From: Xylophilus sp. GW821-FHT01B05
GTDB taxonomy: Bacteria > Pseudomonadota > Gammaproteobacteria > Burkholderiales > Burkholderiaceae_C
Direction: 5' to 3'
NCBI GenBank assembly: GCA_038961845.1
Contig: CP152408.1
Span: forward strand, 5,208,001 to 5,272,000
DNA: 64,000 nucleotides
Every line of letters starts with the position of its first letter. The first letter of the stretch is position 1. This document shows, piece after piece, positions 7,707 to 17,397 of the stretch. The notes under the pieces were generated by a model, which was not told the origin of the DNA, searched no databases, and saw nothing but the letters and a program-made list of their open reading frames with translations. The position numbers and the translations under genes were made by a program.

Positions 7707-8339
7707 ATGCCCACGCTGAACGACTTCCTGCTGTTCTCCGCCGCCGCCCTGGTGCTGGTGCTGACCCCCGGCCCCAACATGGTGTACTGCGTATCGCGCA
7801 GCCTGTGCCAGGGCCGCAGCGCCGGGCTGGTGTCGCTGATTGGCGTGCTGGCGGGCTTTGTCTTCCATTTGCTGGCGGCGGCCTTTGGCCTGACGGCGCT
7901 GCTGATGGCCGTGCCCATGGCCTTCGAGGTGATACGCGCTGCCGGTGCGGCCTATCTGTTGTGGATGGCCTGGCAGGCAGTACGCCCTGGCGGCACAAAC
8001 CCGTTCGTGGCGCGCGCGCTGCCGCCAGAGTCGCCGGCCACGCTGGTGCGCATGGGCTTTCTGACCAATGTGCTGAACCCCAAGGTGGCGGTGTTCTACC
8101 TGTCCTTCTTCCCGCAGTTTCTGCACCCCGAGCGCGGTGACGTGCTGCAGCAAAGCCTGGCGCTGGGCCTGGTGCAGATCACCATCAGCGGCACGGTCAA
8201 CGCGCTGCTGGTGCTGGGCGCGGCAAGCATTGGCGGCTTCCTGAACGGGCGCCCGAGCTGGCTGCGCGTGCAGCGCTGGCTGATGGGCGGCGTGCTGGCG
8301 GCGCTGGCGCTGCGGCTGCTGTGGACGGATCGCCGCTGA
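7707..8339 (+). CDS. LysE/RhtB family exporter (third copy)
   Basis: 210-residue membrane protein. The motif LTPGPNMVYCVS is at about 20-31, and GFLTNVLNPKVAVFYLSFFP, the conserved fourth-helix region, at about 116-135. Predicted amino-acid exporter. I chose the ATG at 7707 over an in-frame TTG at 7677 because homologues start MPTLNDF. It is separated from the PhzF gene by a 3'-end repeat, so it probably has its own promoter. Three LysE proteins in 6 kb is unusual for one locus. Confidence 0.9.
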   Translation: MPTLNDFLLFSAAALVLVLTPGPNMVYCVSRSLCQGRSAGLVSLIGVLAGFVFHLLAAAFGLTALLMAVPMAFEVIRAAGAAYLLWMAWQAVRPGGTNPFVARALPPESPATLVRMGFLTNVLNPKVAVFYLSFFPQFLHPERGDVLQQSLALGLVQITISGTVNALLVLGAASIGGFLNGRPSWLRVQRWLMGGVLAALALRLLWTDRR

Positions 8340-8352
8340 CACCCCGCTCTAT

Positions 8353-8418
8353 TATTGATAAAAAGTGCCTCTAGCCCTTACCCCACCTGGGCTATTAGCT
8401 ATATATTTTATAGCTATT
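8353..8418. repeat. Dispersed short palindromic repeat, intergenic copy
   Basis: Contains GTGCCTCTAGCCC, ACCTGGGCTATTAGCTATA and TTTTATAGCTATT. It has the AGCCC...GGGCT palindrome and TATAGCT end seen at 22911, 25149 and 56371. It lies between convergent LysE and YceI genes and may act as a bidirectional terminator. Confidence 0.65.
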
Positions 8419-9022
8419 GCGTGACGCTCTCGGTTGCGCCCGGCCCCGCGTCCGCACCTTGCAGTGCCTCTACCTGAATGCGCAGGTGCACCACCGGCTT
8501 GAAGCCCATGTCCAGCCCAAAGCCGATACCAAAGTCACCCCGGTTGAAGCTGCCGCGCGCATCGGCACCGCAGGTTTCACGCTTGTGGACCGGGTGCTCC
8601 TTGATGCACTTGAAGCTCACGATCTGCAGCCGCACCGGCTTGGTCACGCCGTGCAGCGTCAGCTCGCCACGCAGCTCGCGCGGCATGCCGCCGGCAAAGT
8701 TGGCAAAGCTGCCACGGTAGGTGGCGGTGGGGAATTTCTCCACGTCCAGGATGGCGGCGGCGCGCACCTTTTCGTTCATGGCCTCAAGGCCAAAGTCGAC
8801 AGAGGCCGTGTCGATGGCGATATCCACCGAGCCGCGCTGCGCCGCCGCATCCAGCAGCACGCTGCCGCTGGTCTTGTTGAACCGGCCGCGCCACACCGAC
8901 AGGCCCATGTGGTCGACCTCGAAGCTGGGGAAGCTGTGCTCCGGGTCAAGCCCATAGCGCACCGGCGCCGCATGGGCGCCGGCCAGGGCAAGAAATGGGA
9001 TCAGGGCAAGGATCTTGTGCAA
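8414..9022 (-). CDS. YceI family periplasmic protein
   Basis: 202 residues with a Sec signal peptide (MHKILALIPFLALAGAHA) followed by a YceI lipocalin-like beta-barrel. Family marks are YGLDPEHSFPSFEVDHMG, WRGRFNKTSGSV and the C-terminal FGIGFGLDMGF-type strands. YceI proteins bind isoprenoid-like lipids in the periplasm; the exact role is unknown. Two cysteines (KCIKEH and ETCGAD) could form a disulfide. It appears monocistronic, and the short repeat B overlaps its 3' end. Confidence 0.9.
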   Translation of the reverse strand: MHKILALIPFLALAGAHAAPVRYGLDPEHSFPSFEVDHMGLSVWRGRFNKTSGSVLLDAAAQRGSVDIAIDTASVDFGLEAMNEKVRAAAILDVEKFPTATYRGSFANFAGGMPRELRGELTLHGVTKPVRLQIVSFKCIKEHPVHKRETCGADARGSFNRGDFGIGFGLDMGFKPVVHLRIQVEALQGADAGPGATESVTQ

Positions 9023-9101
9023 CGGGGCTCCGGGGCTGGGACACGAAAGGCGCCCAGTCTAGGCCCCGGGCGGGCGCCAGTTGCAACCAGCCTTTACGCG
9101 C

Positions 9102-10184
9102 TTACGCGGCCTGCAGCACGCCGCGCTCGATCTGGTCGCGCTCCAACGACTCGAACAGCGCCTTGAAGTTGCCCTCGCCAAAGCCGTCGCGGTAGTCGCC
9201 CTTGCGCTGGATGAACTCGAAGAAGACCGGGCCCAGCATCGGCGTGGAGAAGATCTGCAGCAGCAGGCGCGGCGTGCCACCAGCGGTGGTGCCGTCAAGC
9301 AGGATGCCGCGCGCCTGCAGCTCGGCCACGTTCTCGCCGTGGCCGGGCAGGCGCTTTTCGACCTGGGCGTAATAGACGTCATTGGGCGCCGTGGCCAGCG
9401 ACACGCCGGCCAGGCCCAGTTGGTCTACCGCGCCCAGCAGGTCGTCGGTGAGAAGGGCGATGTGCTGGATGCCCTCGCCATTGAACTGCATGAGGAATTC
9501 CTCGATCTGGCCGCCACCCTGGCGCGCCTCCTCGTTGAGCGGGATGCGGATCTGGCCGTCGGGGGCGCTCATGGCCTTGGAGGTCAGGCCGGTGTATTCA
9601 CCCTGAATATCGAAGTAGCGGATCTCGCGGAAGTTGAAGAACTTCTCGTAGAAGCCGGCCCAATAGGCCATGCGGCCGCGGTAGACGTTGTGCGTGAGGT
9701 GGTCCACCACGCTAAAGCCGTGGCCACGCGGTTTGCGGTCCACGCCCGGCAAAAACTCGAAGTCGATGTCGTAGATCGACTTGCCTTCCTCGAAGCGGTC
9801 GATCAGGTAGAGCGGCGCGCCGCCAATGCCCTTGATCGCCGGCAGGCGCAGCTCCATCGGGCCGGTGTGCACCTCCACCGGCTGCGCGCCCAGCTCCAGC
9901 GCGCGCTTGTAGGCCTGGTGCGAATCGCGCACCCGAAAGGCCAGGCCGCAGGCCGAGGGGCCGTGCTCGGCCGCGAAGTAGGCTGCGGGGCTGTGCGGCT
10001 CGCGGTTGACGATGAAGTTGATATCGCCCTGGCGGTACAGCGACACGTCCTTGGAGCGGTGCCGCGCCACCTCGGTAAAGCCGAGCAGCTTGAAGATCGG
10101 CTCCAGCAGGTTGGCGGTGGGCGATGCGAACTCAACGAACTCGAATCCCATCAGGCCCATCGGGTTCTCGAAAAGGTCGGCCAT
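9102..10184 (-). CDS. hpd: 4-hydroxyphenylpyruvate dioxygenase
   Basis: The 360-residue enzyme converts 4-hydroxyphenylpyruvate to homogentisate in tyrosine catabolism. The C-terminal half carries the Fe(II) facial triad: His in [12 protein letters not shown], His in [11 protein letters not shown], Glu in [12 protein letters not shown]. The N-terminal half ([20 protein letters not shown]) is the degenerate VOC repeat. I chose the ATG at 10182-10184, preceded by GGAG, since the longer frame has no family similarity. It is divergent from the phosphatase-like gene across a 237-bp spacer. No homogentisate dioxygenase is nearby, so the pathway must continue elsewhere. Confidence 0.93.
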   Translation of the reverse strand: MADLFENPMGLMGFEFVEFASPTANLLEPIFKLLGFTEVARHRSKDVSLYRQGDINFIVNREPHSPAAYFAAEHGPSACGLAFRVRDSHQAYKRALELGAQPVEVHTGPMELRLPAIKGIGGAPLYLIDRFEEGKSIYDIDFEFLPGVDRKPRGHGFSVVDHLTHNVYRGRMAYWAGFYEKFFNFREIRYFDIQGEYTGLTSKAMSAPDGQIRIPLNEEARQGGGQIEEFLMQFNGEGIQHIALLTDDLLGAVDQLGLAGVSLATAPNDVYYAQVEKRLPGHGENVAELQARGILLDGTTAGGTPRLLLQIFSTPMLGPVFFEFIQRKGDYRDGFGEGNFKALFESLERDQIERGVLQAA

Positions 10185-10421
10185 GTTGCTAGCTCCGGTG
10201 TGTGTGGGGTTGATCCAGAGACTGTAGAAGCGCAGCACCGCAATTTGCCTGCAAACTTCCGGCTGATACCGCCAGGACTCGCAGGATTCCAGCGAATCCA
10301 ATCCGCCACCCACATATTTCGCTTCCCCGATCTCTGGCTAACGCAGCGATCCTTCACGATCGCGCCACAGCCCGTCGCCCAAGCGACCGGCCGCGCCGGG
10401 CCCGGCTCCCAGAATCGCCGC

Positions 10422-11090
10422 ATGGGAACACTCCACCTCGTGCGCCATGCGCAAGCCTCTTTCGGCAGCGACGACTACGACCGGCTCAGCCCGCTCGGCC
10501 ACCAGCAGGCGCGGCAGCTAGGCGCGTACTGGCAGGCCCGGGGCCAGACCTTCGAGGCCGCCATCACCGGCACGCTGCGGCGCCACCGCGAAACCCTGCA
10601 GGGCATCGCCGAAGGCCTGCAATGGCAGCCCACGCCGCTGGAGCTGCCCGGCCTGAATGAGTACGACGGCGATGCCGTGATCGCCACGGTGCACCCCGAG
10701 CCGCTGCCGCCCGCCATCACGCCGGAGGACTACCGGCACCACTTCCGCCTGCTGCGCGAAGGCCTGGCGCGTTGGATGGATGGCAGCGCCCAACCGGCCG
10801 GCATGCCCAGCTACCCGGACTTTGTCGCCGGCATCGTCGCCGCGCTGGACCATGTGCGCACGCAGTACAGCGGCCATGTGCTGATGGTGTCCAGCGGCGG
10901 CCCGATCTCCACCGTGGTCGGCCAGGTGCTGGGCACGCCGCCGGCCACCACCATCGAGCTGAACCTGCGCATACGCAACAGCGCGGTGAGCGAATTCGCC
11001 TTCACGCCCAAGCGGCACATGCTGGTCACCTACAACACGCTGCCGCACCTGGATGCGGCCGAGTTTCGGGACTGGCTGACCTACGCCTGA
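10422..11090 (+). CDS. Histidine phosphatase superfamily protein, atypical active site
   Basis: 222 residues with the phosphoglycerate-mutase fold. The RHA version of the RHG motif (LVRHAQASFG, His about residue 8), a second arginine in TLRRH, and an acid/base Glu in LNEYDGD are present. The segment that normally reads V-x-H-G is VSSGGPIST here, so the second catalytic histidine is replaced by serine. Activity may be reduced, or the role altered. The start at 10422 gives the canonical MGTLHLVRHAQ N-terminus. The 3' end overlaps the convergent VOC gene by 10 bp. Confidence 0.85.
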   Translation: MGTLHLVRHAQASFGSDDYDRLSPLGHQQARQLGAYWQARGQTFEAAITGTLRRHRETLQGIAEGLQWQPTPLELPGLNEYDGDAVIATVHPEPLPPAITPEDYRHHFRLLREGLARWMDGSAQPAGMPSYPDFVAGIVAALDHVRTQYSGHVLMVSSGGPISTVVGQVLGTPPATTIELNLRIRNSAVSEFAFTPKRHMLVTYNTLPHLDAAEFRDWLTYA

Positions 11091-11920
11091 GATGCATGCA
11101 GGTGGACCGGCGACGGCGCCTCCACCAGCTCGAACTCTATGAGCGCGCCATGGGTGCGTGAGAGATCAAGCGCCGCACTGGTTTGTGCCGCATCGTCCGT
11201 GTGCAGCACCAGCGCATAAGGCCCTTCGCCGCGCACAGCCAGCCGTTGTGCCAGCGGGCTGGCGGGGCTGCCGATGGGGTCGCGCGGCGCGGTCAGTACC
11301 AGGGCACTGCCGCCGATGAAGATAACTGCCTGCCGCACACCGCTGCCCGGGAGCGCAACCGACGGCCCGACATCGCCGCCGAACAGTGCGCGGTAGCGCG
11401 CCAGCGTCGTGTCGAGGTCATGCACCGCAATGGCCAGGCTGGCCACGCCCAGGGCACCGTTGGGATGCACACGCGCGTCGCCCTCTGGCACGCGCAATGC
11501 GCGCGGCGTAAGGTCGCCACACAGAAACGGCAGATCAAGCGACGTTGGCCGCGCCGTCTGCCAGAGCAGCCGCTCGCCGTCGGGCCGCAGGCGGCCGCCG
11601 TCGAGCGGCCCCTCCAGCTGAAGGCCGCGCTGCGCAGCCCCCGTCACCGTCTCGGCGGTGCTGCGCGGCAGCAGGGCGAAGTCGATGATGCCTTCACCGT
11701 GGCGCTGCAGCAGTTGCCACCAGCGCTCTTCTGGCGCCGGCGCCTTCCAGGCGATCAGCTCGAAGTAGCTGCCGTCGGCAAACACCACGAGTGCGTTGTG
11801 GGTCGTGCGGCCGGGATGGTCACCGCCGCGCTGCACGTTGAAGCCCAGCGCGGTGTAGTCGGCAATGGCGGCATCAAGCTCATGGACGGCGATGACGATG
11901 TGATCAAGCGGTAGGGACAT
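11081..11920 (-). CDS. VOC family protein with glyoxalase-like domain
   Basis: 279 residues. The N-terminal part (LPLDHIVIAVHELDAAIADY, then GGDHPGRTTHNALVVF) matches the Glyoxalase_3-type VOC domain, and a second VOC repeat (VASLAIAVHDLDTTLARY) starts at about residue 150. Substrate unknown. It follows livF by 16 bp on the same strand and is probably the last gene of the HAAT transporter operon. The start at 11918-11920 was chosen for the clean VOC N-terminus; the upstream frame overlaps livF. Confidence 0.85.
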   Translation of the reverse strand: MSLPLDHIVIAVHELDAAIADYTALGFNVQRGGDHPGRTTHNALVVFADGSYFELIAWKAPAPEERWWQLLQRHGEGIIDFALLPRSTAETVTGAAQRGLQLEGPLDGGRLRPDGERLLWQTARPTSLDLPFLCGDLTPRALRVPEGDARVHPNGALGVASLAIAVHDLDTTLARYRALFGGDVGPSVALPGSGVRQAVIFIGGSALVLTAPRDPIGSPASPLAQRLAVRGEGPYALVLHTDDAAQTSAALDLSRTHGALIEFELVEAPSPVHLHASQA

Positions 11921-11936
11921 GGGGCTTCCTTCAGAT

Positions 11937-12773
11937 TCATGAAGCGGTGCGGGCGGCATCGCCCCCACCAAGATAGGCGTCGCGGATGCGCGCATCGGCC
12001 AGCAGCTCGTGCGCCGGCCCACTCAGCACGATGCGACCGGTCTGCAAGACGTAGCCGTAGTGTGCGATCTGCAGGGCCAGGCTGGCGTTCTGCTCGACCA
12101 TGAGGACCGAGATGCCTTGCCGGTTGATCTGCGCGATCAGCTCCAGCACCCGGTCGACATAGAGCGGCGACAAGCCCATCGTGGGCTCGTCCATGCACAG
12201 CAGCTTGGGCCGCCCCATGAGCGCGCGGGCCATGGCCACCATCTGCTGCTCGCCGCCGGAGAGCGTGCCGGCCTGGAACTCGATGCGCTCGGCCACGCGC
12301 GGGAACAGGTCCAGCATGCGGCCAAGGTCCTCGGCCACGGCCTTGCGGTCCTTACGGGCGTAGGCGCCCATCAGCAGGTTCTCGCGCACGCTCATGGCTG
12401 GGAACAGGCGGCGCGCCTCCGGCACCGAGCCGATGCCGCGGCGTATCACCTGCGGCGTGCCCAGGCCGAGCAGCGATTCACCCTCAAAGCGCAGCTCGCC
12501 CGAGCGCGGCTTGAGCAGGCCGAGCACCACCTTCATGGTGGTCGACTTGCCGCTCGCATTGCCGCCCAGCAGGCTCACGATCTGACCCGGGCGCACTTGC
12601 AGGTCCAGATCGAAATGCGCCTGCACCGGGCCATAGAAGCTGTTGATCTTGCGCAGCTCCAGCAGCGGCTGCTTGCCCGCGCCAGCGGCCGGCCCCACAT
12701 TGGCTGCGGGCGCCGCGCCATCGCCCCCAGGCGGCCAGAACGAGAACCCACTGCGGGCCACCGTCGTGCTCAT
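11937..12773 (-). CDS. livF: Branched-chain amino-acid type ABC transporter ATPase (LivF-like)
   Basis: 278-residue ABC ATPase with Walker A GGNASGKST, signature LSGGEQQMV, and Walker B LLCMDEPTMGLSP. LivF is one of two ATPases of the HAAT importer; the other (livG) overlaps it by 4 bp upstream. An about 30-residue N-terminal extension precedes the LLELRKINSFYG core. The family imports branched-chain amino acids, urea, aromatic acids and others; the substrate is not predictable from sequence alone. Confidence 0.9.
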   Translation of the reverse strand: MSTTVARSGFSFWPPGGDGAAPAANVGPAAGAGKQPLLELRKINSFYGPVQAHFDLDLQVRPGQIVSLLGGNASGKSTTMKVVLGLLKPRSGELRFEGESLLGLGTPQVIRRGIGSVPEARRLFPAMSVRENLLMGAYARKDRKAVAEDLGRMLDLFPRVAERIEFQAGTLSGGEQQMVAMARALMGRPKLLCMDEPTMGLSPLYVDRVLELIAQINRQGISVLMVEQNASLALQIAHYGYVLQTGRIVLSGPAHELLADARIRDAYLGGGDAARTAS

Positions 12774-13612
12774 GCCAGCACCGCCTGCCGCTCGCCCACG
12801 TGGCGGTGGCCCAGATAGGCCTCGATCACCGCCGGGTCCTTGCGCACCGCATCGGGCAGGCCTTCAGCGATCTTGCGGCCGTCGTCCAGCACCAGCACGC
12901 GGTCTGACAGCTGCATCACCAGATCCAGCTTGTGTTCGATCAGCAGAATGCTCTGCCCGCGTGCCTTCAGCGTGCGGATGATCTCCAGCATCTCTGCCGT
13001 CTCGCTCTCGTTCATGCCGGCCGTGGGCTCGTCGAGCAGCAGCAGGCGCGGCTGCAAGGCCAGGGCGCGCGCGATCTCGACGCGGCGTCGGTTGGCGTAC
13101 GACAGGCTGTAAGCCGGGTGATCGATGCGCGGCGCCAGGCGTTCGCCAAACAGCGCAATGATGGCCAAGGCCTCTTCGCGCAGCCGGGCCTCTTCACGCG
13201 TGACGGAAGGCGGCTGCACCAGGGCCAGCGCCAATTCGGCCAACGCGCCCGCGCCGGGCACGCCGCCCAGGCGCGGCTTCACCGCGCGCAGCCGCGTGTG
13301 GGCGCCCACCAGCACGTTGTCGAGCACGCTCAGGTTGGCGAACACGCGGCCATGCTGGAAGGTGCGTGCCAGGCCGCGCTGGGCCAGCTTCTGCGCCGGC
13401 CAGCCGGTGATGTCCTGGCCCTCGAAGCGCACAGTGCCGCCATCGGGCCGGTCGAGCCCGGTGACGAGGTTGAACAGCGTGGTCTTGCCCGCGCCGTTGG
13501 GGCCGATCACGCTGACCAGTTCGCCCTCGCCTATCTGCAAATCAACGGTGTTGACGGCCGTGAGCCCGCCAAAGCGGCGCGTGAGCCCGCTGACCTCAAG
13601 CAGCGACGGCAT
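12770..13612 (-). CDS. livG: Branched-chain amino-acid type ABC transporter ATPase (LivG-like)
   Basis: 280 residues with Walker A GPNGAGKTT, the LivG-type loop GLARTFQHGRVFANLSVLDN, a degenerate signature YANRRRVEIARAL, and Walker B LLLLDEPTAGMNESE. Pairs with LivF in the cytoplasmic part of the importer. It overlaps livF downstream (4 bp) and the OsmC gene upstream (17 bp), showing tight operon packing. Confidence 0.9.
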   Translation of the reverse strand: MPSLLEVSGLTRRFGGLTAVNTVDLQIGEGELVSVIGPNGAGKTTLFNLVTGLDRPDGGTVRFEGQDITGWPAQKLAQRGLARTFQHGRVFANLSVLDNVLVGAHTRLRAVKPRLGGVPGAGALAELALALVQPPSVTREEARLREEALAIIALFGERLAPRIDHPAYSLSYANRRRVEIARALALQPRLLLLDEPTAGMNESETAEMLEIIRTLKARGQSILLIEHKLDLVMQLSDRVLVLDDGRKIAEGLPDAVRKDPAVIEAYLGHRHVGERQAVLA

Positions 13613-14174
13613 CCACGGCTTTCTGCTCGGCGCTTGCCGAATCGGCGCGGGAGTTGGTCAGCTTGACCTCGGCCCGGATGGTCTGCGGGTTGCGCAGCAG
13701 GTTCAGGATCGGGCAAGTGCGCTCAACCGCCTCAAACAGCGCGTCGATGTCAGCCCGGCTCGCGGGTGAATCGATGTGCACGGTGTAGCCGATCTGGTGC
13801 GGCCAGATCGGTGTCTGCTCATGGCCCGGCTTGCCGCCGCGCGGATCGATGATGCCGGTCACCTCGACCTCCAGGCTCTCCAGCGGCACTTGCCGCTCTG
13901 CCGCCTGGATCAAAAAGATGTGCGTAACGCAGGTGCCCAGCACGCCCAGTTGTAGCTCTGGCGAGCTGGGGCCCAGGTTGTAGCCGGCGAAATCCGGCGG
14001 GCTGTCGCTGATGATCTGGTGATCACGGATGCGCAGGCGGCGCACGCCGCTGCGGCCTTCGGCCTTGACGCTGGCCTTGAGTTGCAGGGGCTGTGCGGTG
14101 CCGGCTGCGACGGCAGCATTGCGCGCCAGCACGGCGGCGCGTTTTTCGGCGAGGTAGTCGTTGAGGTGGCTCAT
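13596..14174 (-). CDS. OsmC family peroxiredoxin-like protein inside the HAAT operon
   Basis: 192 residues. The two redox cysteines of OsmC/Ohr proteins are present: Cys82 in LGTCVTH and Cys154 in RTCPILN. An N-terminal helix and the DSPPDFAGYNLGPSSPE loop are typical of OsmC. Family members reduce organic peroxides in the cytoplasm. It is placed between the permease (13 bp away) and livG (17-bp overlap), so it is co-translated with the transporter; this is unusual and suggests a link between the imported compound and detoxification. Confidence 0.88.
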   Translation of the reverse strand: MSHLNDYLAEKRAAVLARNAAVAAGTAQPLQLKASVKAEGRSGVRRLRIRDHQIISDSPPDFAGYNLGPSSPELQLGVLGTCVTHIFLIQAAERQVPLESLEVEVTGIIDPRGGKPGHEQTPIWPHQIGYTVHIDSPASRADIDALFEAVERTCPILNLLRNPQTIRAEVKLTNSRADSASAEQKAVDAVAA

Positions 14175-14187
14175 GGTGTTCCTTCGT

Positions 14188-16017
14188 TCAAACAGTGCCC
14201 AACAAACCTTGCGGGCGGAAGCGGATGAGAAGCAGAAGCGCGATGCCGTAGATCAACATGCGGTACTCGGCCGTCACGCGGAACAGCTCGGGCAGGCTCA
14301 CCAGCGCTACCGCGCCCAGTAGTGCGCCGCTGATGTTTCCCAGGCCGCCCAGGATCACCATGGTCAGCGCGAGGATCGAGATCTGCGAGGTGAAGGTCTC
14401 ATGGTTGATGTAGGAGTAGAGGTGCGCGGTAAAGGCCCCGCTCACACCCGCCGCGAAGCCGCCAAAGCCAAAGGCCATGGCCTTGTAGCGATCCGGGCTG
14501 ACGCCGTAGGCGCGCGCCGCCACCTCGTCTTCGCGCACCGCGCGAAAGGTGCGGCCCAGGTGCGAGCGCAGCAGCCGCCACTGCAACAATGCCAGCAGCA
14601 CCATGGCGCCAAACGAGGCCCAGTAGAAGGCGCTGTTGGACGATGCGTCAAACCCAAACAGCGACAGCGGCGGGATGCCCGACACGCCAATGGGCCCGCG
14701 CGTGAGGCTTTCCCAGTTGAGGATGGTGAGCGCCACGATCTCGCCAATGCCCAGCGTGGCAATCGACACATAGTGCCCGCGCAGCCGGAACGCCGGGAAG
14801 ATCAGCGCAGTACCAATCAAGGAGGTGAGCAGGCCGGCGGCGATGATGCTGGTGCCCACCGGCAGATGCAGATCAAGCACCAGCAGCGCCGAGGCATAGG
14901 CGCCAATCGCCAGCAGCCCCGCATGGCCCAGCGAGATCTGCCCCACCGTGCCGGCCACCAGCGTGAGGCTGAGCGCCAGCGCGGCGTAGAGCCAGGCGTT
15001 GCTGAGCGTCTGCAGGATGTAGGGCGATGGTTCGAACAGCGGCAGCACTGCGGCGGCCGCGAACAAGGCGGCCAGCAGCCAGCGCGGCACGCGCCAGGGC
15101 TTGCTCGGCGCAATGAAGGTGCCGGTGAGCGGCTCGGGCGGCAGCGCGCGTTTGCGGCCAAACAGCCCGTTCGGCTTCCAGATCAGGATCAGCAGCAGCA
15201 GCGCGAAGGCAAACAGGTTGCGGTAGGGCGTGCCGAACAAGGCCACGCCATAGCTCTCGGTCAGCCCCAGCAGCATGCTGCCGGCGATGGCGCCCGGCAC
15301 GTTTCCAACGCCACCCACCACGGTGGCGACCACGCCCTTGAGCGTGGCCTGAAAGCTCATGGCCGGGCTGATGTTGTTGTAGTACATGCCCACCAGCAGC
15401 CCCGACAGGCCGCCCAGCGCGGACGCAATGGCAAAGACGCTCTGGTTCACCCGGTTCACGTCCACGCCCATCTGCTGGGCGGCATCGCGGTCTTGCGCCG
15501 TGGCGCGCACGGCCCAGCCCAGCTTGGTGAAGCGCAAGAAGCCAAACAGCAGCGCGGCACTCACCAGGCCGGTGCCCGCGATCAGCAGGTCAAGCGCGCC
15601 AATGGTGCCGGTGCCGATCTGCAGGCGCCATGCGGGCAGTTGCGTGGGCAGCGCGCGCGGGTCCGGGCTGGCCAGCAGTTGCACCAGGATGTCGAGCACA
15701 AAGCTGATGCCGATGGTGGCCAGCAGCGGCGCGATGCGCGCCGCGCCCTGCAAGGGCCGCAGCCCCACACGCTCGATCAGCATGCCGAGCGCGCCCGAGC
15801 CGATCACCACCAGCGCGATGGTGATGGGCAGCGGCGTATGCAGGAAGGTGATCGCGCCCCAGCCGATGTAGGCCCCCACCGTGTAGACCGAGCCATGCGC
15901 GAAATTGATGAGATGCGAGACACCGAAGATCAGCGCCAGCCCGACCGCCAGCAAGGCATAGATGTTGCCAATGATCAGGCCGTTGACGGTGTAGTCAAAG
16001 AAAGAGGCGAAGCTCAT
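14188..16017 (-). CDS. Fused LivH-LivM permease of HAAT ABC importer
   Basis: A single 609-residue protein. Residues about 1-290 match LivH ([33 protein letters not shown]), and about 325-605 match LivM ([35 protein letters not shown]). The two permeases are usually separate genes; here they are joined by a short basic linker (about 290-320) with no stop or frameshift. The protein forms the membrane channel for the LivK/LivG/LivF system. It starts 6 bp after the receptor gene. Confidence 0.9.
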   Translation of the reverse strand: MSFASFFDYTVNGLIIGNIYALLAVGLALIFGVSHLINFAHGSVYTVGAYIGWGAITFLHTPLPITIALVVIGSGALGMLIERVGLRPLQGAARIAPLLATIGISFVLDILVQLLASPDPRALPTQLPAWRLQIGTGTIGALDLLIAGTGLVSAALLFGFLRFTKLGWAVRATAQDRDAAQQMGVDVNRVNQSVFAIASALGGLSGLLVGMYYNNISPAMSFQATLKGVVATVVGGVGNVPGAIAGSMLLGLTESYGVALFGTPYRNLFAFALLLLILIWKPNGLFGRKRALPPEPLTGTFIAPSKPWRVPRWLLAALFAAAAVLPLFEPSPYILQTLSNAWLYAALALSLTLVAGTVGQISLGHAGLLAIGAYASALLVLDLHLPVGTSIIAAGLLTSLIGTALIFPAFRLRGHYVSIATLGIGEIVALTILNWESLTRGPIGVSGIPPLSLFGFDASSNSAFYWASFGAMVLLALLQWRLLRSHLGRTFRAVREDEVAARAYGVSPDRYKAMAFGFGGFAAGVSGAFTAHLYSYINHETFTSQISILALTMVILGGLGNISGALLGAVALVSLPELFRVTAEYRMLIYGIALLLLIRFRPQGLLGTV

Positions 16018-16023
16018 TCCAGA

Positions 16024-17217
16024 TCAGCGCGCAGCAGCCGTTTTGGTCCGGGCATCGCCCGGCACCCACTTGCCGTCCCTCACCACCAGGTCGACGCTCT
16101 TCACGCCGATCACGCGGCGGGTTTGCGGGTCGAAGTTGGCCTTGCCAAACACCACGCTGGGCACGTCCTTGATCTTGTAGAACGCATCGCGCACGGCCTT
16201 GCGGTCGCCCTGCAGGCCGGCCTGGTTGAGGGCGGCGGCGGCCAGTTGCACGGCGTCATAGGCATAGGCGTTGAAGGCGTCCGGCTCCTTGCCGTACTTG
16301 GCGCGGAAGCGCTTGACGAAGTCCTGCACCTCGGCGCGCTGCTCTTCGGGGAAGAAGGAGGTGTTGGTGTAGATGCCCTCTACCGCCGCGCCGCCCAGTT
16401 CAAGGAACTTGGGCGAGTAGACCGAGCTGCTGGCGGCAATCGGCTGCTGCAGGCCCACGCTGCGTACCTGGCCGGCGATCAGGGCGCCGTCGGGGTAGTA
16501 AGAGATCAGCACCACGCCGTCGGGCTTGGCCTCGCGCACGCGCACCAGGGTCGAGCGGAAGTCCTTCTCGTCGGGCTGATAGCCCTCGGTGATCACCACC
16601 TGCGCGCCGCGCGCCTCGGCGGCCTTCACGAAGACATCGCGGCTGGTGCGGCCCCAGTCGCTGTTCAAGAACAGCACCGCGACGCGCTTGAAGCCCAGCG
16701 TCTTCACCGCCAGCTCGGCCAGCAGCGGCTGCGCGTCGGCCTGGCTGACCGAGGGGCTCCAGATGTAGTCGCCGCCTTTGGTGAAGTCGGGGTGCGAATT
16801 GGTAAAGCCCAGCTGCACCAGGCCTGCGCGCTGGTAGATCGGGGACGCGGCCATCGACGCCGGGCTGGAGAAGTCGCCCAGTTCGATCCGGATGCGCTGG
16901 TCAGCGACGAACTTCTGCGCCAGCCCGACCGCCTGGCGCGGGTCGCTCTGGCTGTCTTCGAACACATAGGCCAGTGGCCGCCCCTGGATGCCGCCCTTGG
17001 CATTGATGTCGTCCAGGGCCAGGTCAAAGCCTGCCTTCCACTGCGCGCCGTACTGCGCGTTCTGCCCGGTCAGCGGGCCGCTGACGCCGAACCAGACGGG
17101 CTCGCCGGTCGCCGGGGCAGCAAATGAGAAGAGCGGCGCCAGCAGCGCGGTGGCGGCCAGGCGAAGGAAGGTTTGGCGGAGCAGCATGCGTGTGACCCAG
17201 GGCAACAGGAAGCCCAT
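16024..17217 (-). CDS. HAAT ABC importer substrate-binding protein (LivK-like)
   Basis: 397 residues with a signal peptide (basic N-terminus, then LAATALLAPLFSFAAPA) and a periplasmic-binding type 1 fold: GPLTGQNAQYGAQWKAG, ALDDINAKGG, LFLNSDWGR. It captures the substrate for the downstream permease. The ATG at 17217 has GAGG upstream; an internal ATG at 17187 gives a more usual signal peptide and is the alternative start. First gene of the operon livK-livHM-osmC-livG-livF-VOC. Family receptors bind amino acids, amides or aromatic acids. Confidence 0.88.
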   Translation of the reverse strand: MGFLLPWVTRMLLRQTFLRLAATALLAPLFSFAAPATGEPVWFGVSGPLTGQNAQYGAQWKAGFDLALDDINAKGGIQGRPLAYVFEDSQSDPRQAVGLAQKFVADQRIRIELGDFSSPASMAASPIYQRAGLVQLGFTNSHPDFTKGGDYIWSPSVSQADAQPLLAELAVKTLGFKRVAVLFLNSDWGRTSRDVFVKAAEARGAQVVITEGYQPDEKDFRSTLVRVREAKPDGVVLISYYPDGALIAGQVRSVGLQQPIAASSSVYSPKFLELGGAAVEGIYTNTSFFPEEQRAEVQDFVKRFRAKYGKEPDAFNAYAYDAVQLAAAALNQAGLQGDRKAVRDAFYKIKDVPSVVFGKANFDPQTRRVIGVKSVDLVVRDGKWVPGDARTKTAAAR

Positions 17218-17397
17218 GAGTCTTCGCCTCGCAGGCGCAATCGGGAACGAAGAAAAACTGACTGCATTAGTCGCTTTCTACATAACACCCACCTGTTCAA
17301 GCATTGGAGCTTTCATGCGCCACCAACCCTCCACCGCGTCGGCCTTAATACAGACGAGTAGGCGAGTTGCGGGATGGGAAGACCTATACGTGAAGCC

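Noticed and set aside
14401..17127. 908-residue plus-strand ORF opposite the LivHM and LivK genes
   Set aside because: Gln/Arg/His-rich shadow frame; both strands cannot be explained, and the minus strand has clear transporter proteins.
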